This document shows, piece by piece, positions 10,471 to 22,632 of a stretch of DNA of 64,000 nucleotides. Position numbers and translations under genes: made by a program. The first letter of the stretch is position 1, and each line of letters opens with the position of its first letter. Source of the stretch: Isoetes taiwanensis (lineage: Eukaryota; Streptophyta; Lycopodiopsida; Isoetales; Isoetaceae). Below the pieces are notes generated by a model. The model was given only the letters and a program-made list of their open reading frames with translations, had not been told where the DNA came from and ran no database searches. The stretch lies in assembly GCA_021234155.1 (NCBI GenBank), contig JAJEKV010000002.1, positions 10,406,725-10,470,724 of the forward strand, written 5' to 3'.

Positions 10471-10559
10471 CATTATAAGTGAACCATTATAAGTGAGAGA
10501 TATTCAAATGGTATTTCACTTCAATAACCTTGTTATTTCAATAACCCTGTTGTTGTGCT

Positions 10560-10850
10560 ACATATTCTGAATGAGGTGCACCCTGGACTACCATAGTCGT
10601 CAGATCCATCTATTCTATGACCTAGATCGTATATTGAGGCCTTTGGGCATCTCTCGTTTTGCTTACGACCATTTATGATTGGAGGTGCCTATGATTTTGA
10701 AATATGAAATGAAGTTTGCCTAAAATATCGAACCTCTATATGACTTTGCCTAAGATTTTAAAATATGAAATACGGGGGCTCGAACTGTACCAAAATAACT
10801 CAATATCCTAATAAGATTACTTTAACCAATATACCCAATCGATTTTCATG
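10560..10850. repeat. Dispersed repeat, copy 1 (relative at 45541-45710)
   Basis: The part from about 10680 to 10850 matches 45541-45710 closely (CGCCTATGATTTTGAAATATGAAAT-like start, then AATATCGAACCTCTATATG and a shared end). The first part (10572-10600) carries GGTGCACCCTGGACTACC, the reverse complement of the motif tandemly repeated at 16483-16760. The element class is unknown. Confidence 0.7.
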
Positions 10851-10882
10851 AATCTGTAGGTTTTTTTTTTTTTTTTTTTTTA

Positions 10883-13800
10883 TGCATGCCACATGTTGGA
10901 GTTTCTACATGTTGGCTTTTCCTACACGTTTGCTACATGATGCCTTAATAGCTGCCTAGTGCAATGACTGAACGATAGACTGAAGCAGAGTTTTGATGGG
11001 TGTTGCCCAAGGTCTTCTGGCAGCTCAAAATTAATGTAAAGAGGCATATCTTACTAGCATTGTTCCTAGTAGTGTGCATGTTACTGGTTGACTAAGTGTT
11101 AAGCTTTTCCTAAAGGCATTGCCTTTTATTTTCATATATTATGACCTTTGTAAGGTTGAAGTTAGGTCCATGGCTATTGTTAGTAATTGATGAATTGGAC
11201 GGCTACATTAATTCACTATGATTAACCATTGTGACCATATTTTCATAATAAAATTTTACATGGCCTTTCAATAGCTGAAAATAACTTCTTTTCCTTTGCC
11301 AATTTTCGTGCTTCTCTTTGTCTTTAAGAATGGAGGCAGGCGCGACTGAGCTTTGTCTAAATCTTTTTACCTGACCCTATCTTATCATTGCCTTAACCTA
11401 TGCCGATTAAGCCTTTGGAGCAGTAGACTTTGTGGGCATATGTTTCCTTCTATAATCTGTAATCAGTAAAACAAGACTTATATGAGGCGCTGCTAGTGGA
11501 CAAATAGATCGGCAATGCATTTGTAGGATGCAAATCAATATTCTGGAAGTGCTTGAGCAATATGAAATGCCAGGGCAAACGTAGCAAGCTTGGCTATGGT
11601 AGCCAACCACTAAATATGATAGATCAGGATTCCAAATGGCATCGATTTGCTAGGATCTGCCTAATGCACCATGACAGACTATATCTTATTAGGGAATTTG
11701 CTATGAATATTTTTCTCGGGCTAAGCTAGCATGTAAGTTGGAGCAGTTGTTCTTGAGGACGATTTCTCTCTTTGTGAAGGTGATAAGATGGACTGATATG
11801 AGGCATAGCTGGATGAAAATACATTTTGCATGCAAAGCATTGTTTTGCAAGAGGCATATGTGAAGCTATGGCAAACGCTCTAAACATGGCTTTGATGGTC
11901 AGCAATAATATTAGGACATGTTTTCACTTCCAGAATCCACTACAACGGCTTTGATCTGCCTAGTTTTCTTAGGGAAATATCCATGAGGTTTCATTTCAGT
12001 TTGTGGCCGTCCTCTAATATCAGCAGTATTATCTTCAAGTTCCCGTCAGTTTCCATGAGAAATAGAAATTTCATAGAAACTGAAATATATGATTTCATTT
12101 CTAAGAAATTTCATGGAAACTGAAATATCCATGAGAAAGCGGAATTGTTTTCCATTTACATTTCTACTGTTTTGTATTAGTACACGGTAATAATTTCTCT
12201 GTCTTTGTTTGAGACATGAATCTCAAGTTTTTGGCAAGCCTATATGCCTAACTGCCTTGCTTATTTCTTGCCCATATCTCTATTACTTAAACATCGAGAT
12301 ATATTATGAGATTACTGAATCTATTGCAATGATATATGTATAAAATTTTGGACATATACAAGAAGTTCAATTTTCTGTTTTCTACACTTGGAATGCTAAG
12401 TGCCTATATGTGACTGCTAGTTTACATTAACAACAGAATTTTGTAGTTGACTTTGGAGTATTGCAGCAGCATATACTTGATCATATGTAGCAGTTAGTTT
12501 TGGCGGAGTTATGGCTTAGTAAAGCTATGAAGTTAGTGTTGTATAAACTGTGTTTTGCCTTGTGCATCTTAAATTTTGCTATGAAATGCATTCCAGTTAA
12601 GATTTATGGCCTGAAATCTTAAAGGTCATGACACGGATAACATCCTATAATATTACACGGTCTGAAAATATCTTTAGATTGTAAAGGATAAAACATTGAT
12701 CGTCCTTAGACTTTCTGGGATATGATACCATTACTTTTGGTTTAAGGTTTTGAATGATATTAGGATATAGATATCTGTAACTGTATACCTTGAAAGAATG
12801 GTACCATCTTGGACATTTTGTTCTTGTATGGCCAGATAAGACAGCGGAGGGATTGACCAATGCTGATGTTTGCGCTAGTTTTTACTAGTTCAAGCCGGTT
12901 TTTTTTTTTTTAATAACAATCCACTCAATTGTTTTAGGAATATATGGTTTTAAGAATTGTCATTTTTACATCCATATCAAATCCCCCTGGAACCCCCTAT
13001 CATTGTGCTACATATTCATATAAGAAACTAATTCTGCTCAGTTCTTAAAACGGAAAATTTACGTAACCACTGAGTAGCAAAGAGCGCTATTATATAACAA
13101 CAACTGCAAATTAAAAATATGAGGATTGTCATTGTCTTACAAAGTTGCGATTCATATCAGATAATGCTTATTTTAATATCCTATCATAATTAATAGTGAC
13201 TTTACTACTGGCTTCAAGCAGTGCTAGAATCATGAGAATAGTAAAATCGGCTAAATTGGAAAGAGATGAAAGGAGATATCCTCATCATAAGCTTATGCAT
13301 GGAAGTGCCTCCATTTGAGATATTGCTTAGTGGAGCAACAGCAATATGGGGCTTTTGAATATCAACCAATACCAACTGAAGCACCCCCCAAAGAGTTGAG
13401 ATCCCTATAGAAACAACTCCAACCATTGTCAGCATTGAAGGGAAAACTCCACTGGTAGAGGAGGCAACCTAAGCTTATCAAGGCTTGGCTATACCCTTAT
13501 ACGTTGAACATTATTAGTAACCTGATGCATCTTTCATGCACTGATTTATGCAAGCTCTCAAAATCTTGCAACTAGATACAATTGAGCTGCCAACCTCCTT
13601 GGCTATAATGATAATATGTGTCCCTTTAATAGATTTTTTAAATGGTCCACTCTATCCTAGAATTATCTAAAAAGGCCAAGGTCTTAACACTTAGAGATGG
13701 AAAGATATGTCACTAAATATAACTTCAAAAGTGTAAGAGATCAAATTGTGTGTTTGTTGAAAAACAAATTCGTCCTCAAAGTGTGAATATGCCATATCAT

Positions 13801-15600
13801 GTAATTATCAGCTTCTGTAATCCACATCATTGTTGGCCTACGTTTCCTGCTGTCAGTCAGTCAAACTGGCATTTTTGAGAAAATTTGGCATTTCTTAAAG
13901 AATTGTAAATGACGGTTTCCAAAGAATGGGCTTGAAAGTCTGTAGTCATAAGAGTTAGACAAATGGTTAAAACACATTGAAGACCCAGCCTTAGAATCAG
14001 GTCGATTGTAGAAATCCATGCAAAAATCATGTACACATCATCAAAGTCTAGCTACAGAAACACAAGTACTTGGTCAGACTTGCTCTAGGATGTTGCAGGA
14101 ATAAGATACGCTCCCTTGCAGATAAAAAAAACAGGGATGCTATGTTGCTATGCAAGCAAACTATGGCATGCTTCAAATGAATATATTGATAGTAGACCAA
14201 TGGAAGAAAACAGGTGAATCAATTTTGAATACGGTATTCATGTGGTGATATACAACGTAGAATATATGTTGAGAAATGGCTCACATAGTTTAAAACAGAA
14301 ACATAGTTCCTCTTCTAGGCATCTCTATTGAGCGCATCCATGAGATCACATGCCTTATGGACTCCATCTCCATATGATTCTGCTTGTTCCACAAATACAT
14401 GTTCCCATACTACTCACTTATACATATTTTAAGGTTTTCTTTATGCCTTTCACCCATGCTAATTAATACTTCAAAGTACATTTGTTGTACCGTAAAACAT
14501 CCATTGACATTTTCTGCTCCCAGCATCTTAACATTACGTTGAGCATTTTCTTATGCACAAGCAAACCTTGTAATCATCTAGTCTATACTATAAAACATTG
14601 AGCAACTTTGTCCAAATTAAACCGAGCTTCCAATTGGAAACCTCCCGTCCAAGATGACCAATCATATGAGTTCTTGTTTCGAAGACTTATAACTCTGTCA
14701 GTACGTTCAGATGTAGATATAACAAGAATGGCCTCAAAATATGCATGTGCCAAATGATGGGTGGCTACGTGACTACATTGAAATACTGGAATTTGATCTA
14801 AGAATTGAAACTATATTTACCACCATCATTATATTGTACCTCCCATGGCAATACTTTATCAATAAAATGAAAAGTTAAGACACCACGCCTTTTCGTTGAT
14901 AAGGAGTGGATCCCAACTTCCTCTCTAAGCTGCATATATCAGAGAAAATGCAAGGTTGGTATTTGCATATGAATAATACAATTTGGGAGAAGATGCAAGC
15001 TTGGTATTTGCATACGAATAATACAATTTGCACTGGAAATAGAACTCCAAATATCAAGAAGCAAGAACATTACAACATGATGGCATCAAGAAATGGTGAA
15101 TGCATGGGTGCAAACTTTACCTCCATAAATTGAATAATCATCCATGAAGCCGGACAACATGAAAATATTTAGAGCTGCATATCCCTTGCATTCAAGAAGT
15201 CTGATCAGTGTGATAATCTCGGCTCCAGCTCTCACCCTCTGTTCTTGCAACATAGACTTATTTTTAACAAATCCACATCATACAGAGTTTCAAGTACCTG
15301 GTTGGAATTATCAAAATGCAAGGAGTCATGATTGAGCATTCTCAAAAACTGGGATGCACATCAGAGAAAAGTCATCCATAGATTCGTATATGCGAGAGGA
15401 TTTCCTAGAACAACGGGTCGAAGAAGGATATTTTTTAGGGACTTTCTAATTTGGTGAACTATACAATCTAAAAATTAGGAATTTGACAGTAGAGAATAAT
15501 TTTAGCTTACGCGTCATGGCATGTGGATAACCTAAAAATCCAGGAAATATTGTAAGGGGGGTTAGGCAAGCCTGCTAATGAAATAGATCCAATAGAAAAA
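10883..15600. other. Long stretch without a recognisable gene
   Basis: Begins after a poly-T tract of about 22 bases at 10859-10882. Short open frames occur (for example 11407-11610, 12645-12860, 13214-13435, 14906-15133) but none shows motifs or exon structure. A cluster of imperfect repeats of AGAAATTTCAT(A/G)GAAACTGAAATAT lies at about 12050-12140. A TCTATACTATAAAAC string at 14582 resembles a Helitron 5' end, but no partner end was found. Confidence 0.4.
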
Positions 15601-15621
15601 GTAGCTACATTGATTTGATGG

Positions 15622-16303
15622 TTGTATTGGCAATGGTTGTATTGGCAAAGCATTCTTTGGGATGCAGAGGCCCTGTCACATGTCAAGGTGGCAAATTATC
15701 GACAGCAGGTTAATCCCATGCTCACGAGGGGCCCACACCACTACCTGCGCACCCATCTACCCATGAAAAAGCGCAGGGTGATTGCTTCCATTCGCACAGG
15801 TGCACACCACCTCCGCATTGAGACAGGGAGATGGATTCGGGAGCCGCGTGAGGACAGAGTCTGTCAGTGCTGTCAACAGGGCGCCATTGAGGATGAAAGT
15901 CATGCCCTCCAGGCCTGTCCGGCATACGAGCATATCCGGGCTCGGTATGCTCGGTTAGTTGTGCCCCATCAGACCTTGCATGAGCTACTGAGCACGGCCT
16001 CTGTAGGCTTGTTGGGATCGTACCTCCGGGAGGTAATGGATAAGTCGTGGCAAGAAACGAAGAAATGGTCCGCCCCCCTGTCCGACATTAACCTCAGCTG
16101 TACTTGTGATTATGTATATAACTGTGCAGTATGTCAGCATCCTTATTGCTACTAAGGTTTTTCCCCCGAAAACCCTTCGGGGCGGGGGCTTTTTAATCCT
16201 GGTAGTAATACGCCTGCTGCTCTCTCTTTGTACTTGGGTCCCATAGGCCAGTTGGTCTCCGTGGACGATAAAATCATATTCTATTCTATTCTATTCTATT
16301 CTT
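15622..16303 (+). mobile_element. 5'-truncated LINE with zinc-finger C-terminus and (TTCTA)n tail
   Basis: The open frame 15622-16155 encodes 177 residues of the C-terminus of a LINE polyprotein: HYLRTHLPMKKRR, RTGAHHLRIETGRW, then the Cys/His knuckle CQCC...EDESHALQACPAY, and a second cysteine-rich end (CTCDYVYNCAVCQHPYC). It is followed by a G-rich 3' UTR with GGTCTCCGTGGACGATAAAA and a tail of four to five TTCTA repeats. The reverse transcriptase core is absent, so this is a dead-on-arrival insertion. Copies of the same family lie at 4759-4879 and, reversed, at 35335-35816. Confidence 0.8.
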
Positions 16304-16439
16304 ATTAGGACATGAGTTATTTTAGCAAATGTTCGAGTTCCCCTATCTCATATTTCAAAACCTTAGATGCACTCGTTCAAAACATAGACATCCCCAATAT
16401 TAAATGACTATAATCGAAATGAGAAGTGCTTAGAGCTTC

Positions 16440-16765
16440 AACATATGCTCTGAACTGTAGGATATGATGGTTTCAACAACCGAGGTAGTCCAGGGCTTTG
16501 GGCCTTTGGATCGGCAGATAAGACGACCTAGGTAGTCCAGGGCGAGGATCGACGGATCCGGCAACTGAGGTAGTCCAGGGCACACCTCATTTAGATATGT
16601 AGAACAATATCAGGGGGTCCTCGAGGGATTTGATTTAGAGGATATAATATGAAGATTTGATGGCCGAGATAGTCCAGGGCGCACCTAAAATTAGAGGCCT
16701 CAACATATGCTCTAGGCCGTAGGTGGATCCGACAATCAAGGTAGTCCAAGGCACACCTCATTTAG
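16440..16765 (+). repeat. Imperfect repeats of a GAGGTAGTCCAGGGC motif
   Basis: Five copies occur at about 16482, 16526, 16566, 16668 and 16739, usually followed by GCACACCTCATTTAG and alternating with a CAACATATGCTCT motif. One inverted copy occurs near 10575. Probably part of an unnamed repeat family. Confidence 0.7.
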
Positions 16766-17079
16766 GATAAAAATAGGAAACCTAAACCATCAACCAAAAT
16801 AAAAAAATAAATATGAATGCCCAAGTCTCCCTAAAATAACATTGAAGACAAGGGAATCAAATAAATATTTGTAATCAAGTCAAATCCATGATGGTGGCTA
16901 TTAGCATATTGGCAGGTATGTTGTTTTCTATGGCAACAACTTTTCTAGTCCTAGAAATGCCATTATAGTTACATTTGCTTCATGTAACATCATTGCCAAA
17001 GGCGACCATGGGCTTCATCAATGACAACCCATCTATGACGACATATGCTAAACACCAAGAAGAAATGGGGCCTAGTCTA

Positions 17080-17295
17080 GAAATGCAAGATTCTTAAAGC
17101 GTTGCAGGCTAATGTTTACGCGAGAATCCTCGTGTAGAGATGCAAGATTCTTAAAGTTGCAGGCTAAACTTTTTACATGAGAATGATAGTACAATCTGCT
17201 AAGTCTAAAATCACAAGAAAGTGTCCACGTCCTATTGTGGGCACAACCTAAAATTACAAGAAAGTGTCCACGTCCTATGCCGTGGGCACAACCTA
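17080..17295. repeat. Two short tandem duplications
   Basis: One duplicates GAAATGCAAGATTCTTAAAG with following bases (about 17085 and 17137). The other duplicates ACAAGAAAGTGTCCACGTCC with GTGGGCACAACCT (about 17213 and 17257). Confidence 0.8.
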
Positions 17296-17390
17296 GGACA
17301 AAATGGGTGGGAGGCCTATATTGACAATTTAGGATGTCATGTACAATGTACAATAAACATTAAGATATGCTTTCAACTGCACAAGAGAGC

Positions 17391-17654
17391 AAATAAATAG
17401 GAGGCCAGATGAAGTGGCCAAAATGTCTATATAAATAGGAGGCCAGATGAAGTGGCCAAAATGTCTATAAATAGGAGGCCAGATGAAGTGGCCAAAATGT
17501 CTATATAAATAGGAGGCCAGATGAAGTGGCCAAAATGTCTATGGAGACTAGGTTAGCTTATTGACTTATGAACTTGTACATACACTAGATGAAGTGGCCA
17601 AAATGTCTATGGAGACTAGGTTAGCTTATTGACTTATGAACTTGTACATACACT
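17391..17654 (+). repeat. Compound minisatellite
   Basis: Four copies of a 36-40 base unit (AATAGGAGGCCAGATGAAG, then TGGCCAAAATGTCTAT) at 17391-17549. Two 68-base copies follow at 17519-17586 and 17587-17654 that keep the GATGAAGTGGCC core and add GGAGACTAGGTTAGC. The first long copy overlaps the last short one, so the longer period grew out of the array edge. Confidence 0.9.
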
Positions 17655-17715
17655 AAAGCAATAGACAAAGACCCATCTTAGTTCAGTATCCATGCATTTC
17701 ATTCTCATAATTATC

Positions 17716-17836
17716 TTTTTTTTTGTGGGACTTGCACCCACCCACGTCTCCCACCCGATGGTAGCCAGTGGGTTTTGAACCCTGGTGGGGATTACCCCAA
17801 TCCAAGGCCTTACCACTAGACCACCACCGCAATGGG
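17716..17836 (-). mobile_element. tRNA-derived SINE, 121 bp, with 17-bp target duplication
   Basis: Read on the minus strand, the body starts CCCATTGCGGTGG. It has an A box (TGGTCTAGTGG) and, about 30 bases later, a B box (GGTTCAAAACC), the internal RNA polymerase III promoter of tRNA genes. It then has a tRNA-unrelated part and a 9-base A tail. It is flanked by identical 17-base direct repeats at 17699-17715 and 17837-17853 (TCATTCTCATAATTATC). The exact duplication shows a fairly young insertion made by LINE machinery. Confidence 0.9.
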
Positions 17837-17853
17837 TCATTCTCATAATTATC

Positions 17854-18590
17854 ACTCACTTGAAGTTTCAAATGAAATCATGAGTAATCCATATTGTATA
17901 TGTGCATCATAGTAGTATTCGTGTAATGCTTGATGGTACTAGATGATTCATTAAAAACAACAAAGGAATGAAGAATTGCATGTGGTGGATAACCATGTGT
18001 CCTCTACTAGATCACAAGTTGCCAGCTACTTGCCCTACATTCACCATCATCTCGATTTTTACATTGGAGCCCCCACAGTATCTCTGAGATCTGGGTGCTA
18101 GATCCCCCAATTGCCTTTTTACATATTGGGAGAAAGACCCATCATTTTCCAAAACTTGAATATGCCAAAAGATTTGGTGATTAGTCTGTATGTCACTGAA
18201 TTGTTTGGTGTCCAAATTTGCTTCTTTTTGGCCCTTTTTTTTTCTCCGGGTCCTGTTGTGAAAGGCAGAGCATGGCAGGCGTTGTCTTAATATTACAGAA
18301 CTTGCAGAGCTTGTCTTGTTTATAATGACAAAAAACGTCACAACCCAATTATTGTATGGCAACTGTATGCTTTTTTATATAATATACATAATAATATGGT
18401 GGGAACTTTATATAGAATAGAATGGCTTTTTTAATTTTAACACTCCAAATATATTATCTGTTCTAAAGAAAGAAAGGGGTTCAGAATGAAGATATGCCGG
18501 GCACGAACGGCCCTGCTTGAAGGTCGGGCACCATCTCCGGTCGCATGGCACAGGGGAGGAAAGATGGCTGAGCCAGGTTAGACCTTTTCT
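17854..18590. other. Upstream region of the DUF1191 gene
   Basis: A 116-codon minus-strand frame (18012-18362) has no recognisable motif. TATA-like sequences occur at 18374 (TTATATAATA) and 18410 (TTATATAG), too far from the start to assign as core promoter without transcript data. Confidence 0.3.
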
Positions 18591-18593
18591 TGC

Positions 18594-19604
18594 ATGGATA
18601 TGGAAGATCACTTTCTTTCGAGAATACCATTTAATTCATATACGCTTGTGATATCCCTCTTTTTTCTGTTGCTGCTTTTTAGTCATAGAATTCTGGCTCA
18701 GACGAACACAGAAAGGGAGAAAATAGATATTCTGAATGCAAACATTCAAGGTTATGCCTTTAAAGCTTTTAGGCACCCAAGAACTGGAATTATATACAAT
18801 GTTGATTTGCCGGACACATTGACAGGTGTAAAAGCTCAAGCAGTAAGGCTTCGTTCAGGTAGCCTCAGAAGAAGAGGGTTTGTCTTTAACGAGTTTAATA
18901 TCCCAGTAGGTGGAGTTGTGGATGGAAATCCCAGAAGTGTGGTGTTGGTCTACAGAAATTTCACTATGGATGTTTATAATCATGAGGGTTACTCTTATGT
19001 AGGACCCATAGTTGGGATTAAGGTCTACATTGCAAATCTTTCTTCAACTGAGGCATTACCAGAATTAGGCTTTACAGCTACAGGGAATAATATAACTGTT
19101 CGTATTCCTTTTACTCGTACAGCGCCTGGAATTACTTCCTACTGTGCAACCTTTGATAGTAATGCAAACATTGTTGTCAGCAATATAAGTTCTACCCCTA
19201 ATGTGTGCTACACAAAGCATCTGGGAGATTATGCACTTGTAATTCCCTCATTAGCTCCATCTCCCTCACCTTCTCCTGCACCAGCACCTGTAGCTTCTAT
19301 CCCAGTCCCTTCTCCAGCTTTTCTTGCACCAGCACTAGCACCCAGCATAGGGCCGAGTGGTAAACGATCGAATACATGGAAGATTGCAGTTGGTGTTGTT
19401 GTTGGTGGGGTGGCATTGATAGGTTTAGCAGGTTTTCTTGGGTTTGCTGTTCTCAGATATGCCCAAAGTGCAAAGTTTAAAGAAATGGAGCATTCTGCTG
19501 ATTATGGGGAAGTTCTGCAAACAGCACCAATTGGAAGTAGTAGGGCACCTACTGCGGGATTTAGCAGAACAAAGCCAGTCCTTGAAGCTGATTATGTTAC
19601 GTAA
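18594..19604 (+). CDS. DUF1191 family type I membrane protein
   Basis: A 336-residue intact, intronless protein of the plant-specific DUF1191 family, whose biochemical role is unknown. Residues 1-36 are a signal peptide ending near RILAQ. The DUF1191 ectodomain covers about residues 45-215 and shows the family signatures QGYAFKAFRHPRTGIIY, LPDTLTGVKAQAVRLRSGSL, FNEFNIPVG and LVYRNF. It holds a few N-glycosylation sites (NFT, NIT, NLS, NIS). A Pro/Ala/Ser linker (about 220-255), resembling arabinogalactan modules, precedes one transmembrane helix (about 263-286) and a 45-residue cytoplasmic tail with KFKEMEHSADYGE. Arabidopsis relatives are similar in size and topology. The start 6 nt downstream (second Met) is equally plausible. 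No disruption is seen, so it is probably functional. Confidence 0.9.
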   Translation: MDMEDHFLSRIPFNSYTLVISLFFLLLLFSHRILAQTNTEREKIDILNANIQGYAFKAFRHPRTGIIYNVDLPDTLTGVKAQAVRLRSGSLRRRGFVFNEFNIPVGGVVDGNPRSVVLVYRNFTMDVYNHEGYSYVGPIVGIKVYIANLSSTEALPELGFTATGNNITVRIPFTRTAPGITSYCATFDSNANIVVSNISSTPNVCYTKHLGDYALVIPSLAPSPSPSPAPAPVASIPVPSPAFLAPALAPSIGPSGKRSNTWKIAVGVVVGGVALIGLAGFLGFAVLRYAQSAKFKEMEHSADYGEVLQTAPIGSSRAPTAGFSRTKPVLEADYVT

Positions 19605-21640
19605 GAATGTCATGGAGGAAATTCAGAAGCATTTGTTCTGAGAGTGTCCATGACGCTGATTATGTCATGGAGGAGATTCAAAAAGCAGTTTTTAAGCAGG
19701 ATGAACCTGTTATGGTTTGTGGAGAATAAACTGTCCAAGGGTAAAAACAGCTTTTTGAAGCTGAATTGATTTGGCCTTTGAGGATAATTATGTGGTTAAG
19801 CAGAGTCACTTTTGCTGCCATCATACTTGAGCTGTCTATCAAAGATCTTGATCAAAGATCTTGAAGGACTGACCTGCAGTACATAAAAGCATTTTTATGG
19901 TTAGTAACAATAAGCAGGTGAGATGTTCCTAACCTGTGCCATGTCTAAAGCATTCTTTAAATTCTTTGTCACTGCTGTCTGTATGTATCATATACATGTT
20001 TAGTGACATTGTGTAAACAATTGTATGTAATTTGAATTTTCCTTGTAACAGATGTTAACACTGGAATCCCGCGTTTGATTTTCAAATACATTGACTTAAG
20101 TGTGCTAGAATTTACAGACCGTCAGTTGCAGCAGCCTGGGAAAGAAAAGAACGTACAGAAAGGACTAGAACTACAACTGCACGCATGCTGCAATATAATG
20201 GAGATTTTACCAAGGGAAAAGGAAAAGGAAAGGAAAGAACTGGAAAACTTCAAAATCTGTTCTGAAAAGATTTGATAACAGAACTGGCACATCATGGAGG
20301 AAAGGAAATCATCTTTTGGTGTTTCCATTTCTTCCTTATCATACAGAAGTGAATTATCACACTAGTCCAAAGCAAGATATTGAATAAATAAAATACATTG
20401 AGGAGTTTGCCGCCTAATGATTTCTAGTTTTATCCCTTAATCGACCAAGGGATGGTTGGGAACGCTAATCTTCCCTTCATTGCATGTATCAGTTTTTCTT
20501 AGCATCAGAAAAACAGATGGCTTCTCTAAGTGATGCCATATCTTTCTTGGGAATCTTATTAAAATTGGTGAGCCAAGCTTTGAATGTGGTTCAAGCTTAG
20601 AGGCTTTACTTTTTATAAACCTTAAGGGCTTGGCATAGGAATGAGAGGATCTAGACACAAGTTTGCTTTTGAAGAAATGTGCTATCCCCCTCGCACATGG
20701 ATCTAGACACACGCTTCGGAGAATCTACGTTTGCTTTTGAAGTGTTGTGATATCCCCCTCACACATGACTAACATGAATGGACAACACGTTATCCTTCTA
20801 CATGGCATACAGAATCGTTCCCGCTACATGGCATAGCTACCCGGAACCGTACTTGAAAGCTGGAGTGAGGAAGCTGATCATCCCTTTGGTAAACAGGTTG
20901 GAACACTAAGGAAGCCGATCATCCATTTGGTAAAAAGAGAATTTGACGGATTTGGAGTTCCAATAAGCTAATTAACATGCTAAACTACTTTTCAAGTTGA
21001 AATACATGAAGATAATGAGTAATACTAAACTTCACCTATAAACTCCATGCTCAATCATCTAGACAATTGACTCAAAATTTGCAGCAAATCTATGTTTCTT
21101 TTAGAAATGTTGGCACAACATACCTTTTTAGAATCTGAAAGAGAATCTTTTTTTAGCACACCAGCCCTACCGGCCTACAGCCTTTCCTCAAATTCTAGCC
21201 TATCCACGTGTAATTTTCACCTCATCAAAATCTGAGTTGGCATTAGGCTTTACCGTTAGATCCTTATTTCATGCATCCTACGGCCATGTAAATTAGAAAT
21301 TGTCAAAATAGATACGGAGATAAGTCCACACAGGAAGGTCACAGATTTGAGCTGCCGGATGCTCCAAATCGAAAAGCAGGGGAAAAAAGGCTTATGCGAC
21401 CAGACCCAACCAACGCAAGGGGGAAAAAAATACACGTGTCAAATTTAACATTTTTTGGACAAAAACCCACAAGAGCTCGACCCTTAAAAAACATTGGGCA
21501 ACCTTATCGGGCCTATGCTTTCTATTTTTGCCCTTAGCGAATCTGCGACCTGGCAACGAATAAGCTAAACAAAATTTTACAAGAAATGGTTTTGGCAAGT
21601 TCGTCATTGGTCATGCATATCGGGCTTTTATTGCGGCGCC
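19605..21640. other. 3' flank of DUF1191 gene and intergenic DNA
   Basis: An AATAAA-like signal (GAGAATAAAC, about 19724) lies 120 bases after the stop. Local duplications occur: CATGGAGGA(A/G)ATTCA units near 19610-19680, and GTTTGCTTTTGAAG with TATCCCCCTC(A/G)CACATG at about 20661 and 20729. A short block, CATGCTCAATCATCTAGACA near 21048, recurs at about 34362. No gene recognised. Confidence 0.4.
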
Positions 21641-21876
21641 AAAATGTTGCAAAGGACTCTATTTCCTGCTATTGCGGCCAGGGATTTGAGGAACCATAAC
21701 ATCCTTTTGCTCTTTCTTGCATGTTATGCCCTGTACGCTGGAGGTAGCCAGTGGTTTCGACCTTCCTTAAACAATCGATTCTATCTTATCTTTCATGCTT
21801 GTTCCGGTACTTTTATCTGCTTATTATTAACTCTGATTTGTCCTCTGTATTTTTGACAGAGAATCAGGTCGTGGCT

Positions 21877-21995
21877 ATGGCAACTGCAAGCTCTTTAGCT
21901 CTTTTGCCTCTCTTCGCTCCATTTCGTTCCTCGCTTCCCCTTCCTTTTTTTTCCTTTTCCTTCTTATTGTCTCCTCCGGATTGCAATTTTCGAAG
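21877..21995 (+). CDS. Exon 1 of a gene with plastid-transit-like N-terminus (partial)
   Basis: The ATG at 21877 sits in a good plant context (GGCTATGGC). It opens MATASSLALLPLFAPFRSS, rich in Ser, Ala, Leu and Pro and free of acidic residues, like a chloroplast transit peptide. The exon ends at a consensus donor (CGAAG|GTGAGT at 21995/21996). The intron behind it carries CTAGGGTTT (about 22168), a telo-box. A likely second exon in matching phase starts after TCTTCAG at about 22238. The rest of the gene is uncertain; it may be the 5' end of the helicase fragment downstream. Confidence 0.5.
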
Positions 21996-22238
21996 GTGAG
22001 TTTGAAATACAAAAGAAGACAAAATCGAAACTATCTTGCACGCTAGAGGTTCCAATTTTGAACGCATTTGTACGCCCAGGATGTGGCTGGTTCTCTTTAT
22101 TTCTGGTCTGCTATATTTTGGTTCTGATTGTTTTATCTTCTCGGTTTTACTCAAGAGCTTTATATCTAGGGTTTGGCGAACAATACTCTGCTTTCTTCTT
22201 CAACTGCGTATCTTCAGGTCAGCATATCTTCAGATCTG

Positions 22239-22398
22239 ATGCTGACGGAGCTTTACGATTTGAATGCCATGAGTTTTACGAACTCCTATGGCAAAGGAGC
22301 TTTGGAAACCCCACTATCATCTGTGGAAGCCCAGTTTCAGATCTGCCGTTTCTCTATGGGGCACAGAATATGGTTAGCCGTGAAGAATGGATGCACGT
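22239..22398 (+). CDS. Candidate exon 2, unknown protein, in phase with exon at 21877
   Basis: After the acceptor ATCTTCAG the frame that completes the split codon of exon 1 stays open for 53 codons (start SDADGALRFECHEFYELLW, later SDLPFLYGAQNMVSREEW) and stops at a GTAATT donor near 22399. A following exon-like block (22465-22532) is protein-like in one frame (IYLLELEPIELCCMCKF), but that frame does not match in phase, which suggests a one-base lesion. No family recognised. Confidence 0.4.
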
Positions 22399-22529
22399 AA
22401 TTGTCTTAAGGCATTTAGTTCTGTACTCTTTTTTCTCTTCTACTATCTGATTCATGCATTGCAGGATCCCAATTTACCTTCTGGAGCTTGAACCAATTGA
22501 ACTGTGTTGCATGTGCAAATTTATCGTCA

Positions 22530-22632
22530 AAAAGGTTAGCTTCTCACATTATCTCACATTAGATAATGCCATCTCTTTCTCTAGGTTAGCTTCTCACATT
22601 ATCTCACATTAGATAATGCCATCTCTTTCTCT
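22530..22632 (+). repeat. Tandem duplication of about 50 bp
   Basis: Two near-perfect copies of the unit GGTTAGCTTCTCACATTATC followed by TCACATTAGATAATGCCATCTCTTTCTC lie in a putative intron. The unit itself contains an internal CACATTA repeat. Confidence 0.9.

Noticed and set aside
14582-14605. TCTATACTATAAAAC, similar to a Helitron 5' end
   Set aside because: Preceded by G rather than A, and no hairpin plus CTAG end was found downstream.
17760-17830. A tRNA gene on the minus strand
   Set aside because: A and B boxes are present, but the acceptor stem does not pair and the A tail plus target duplication show a SINE.
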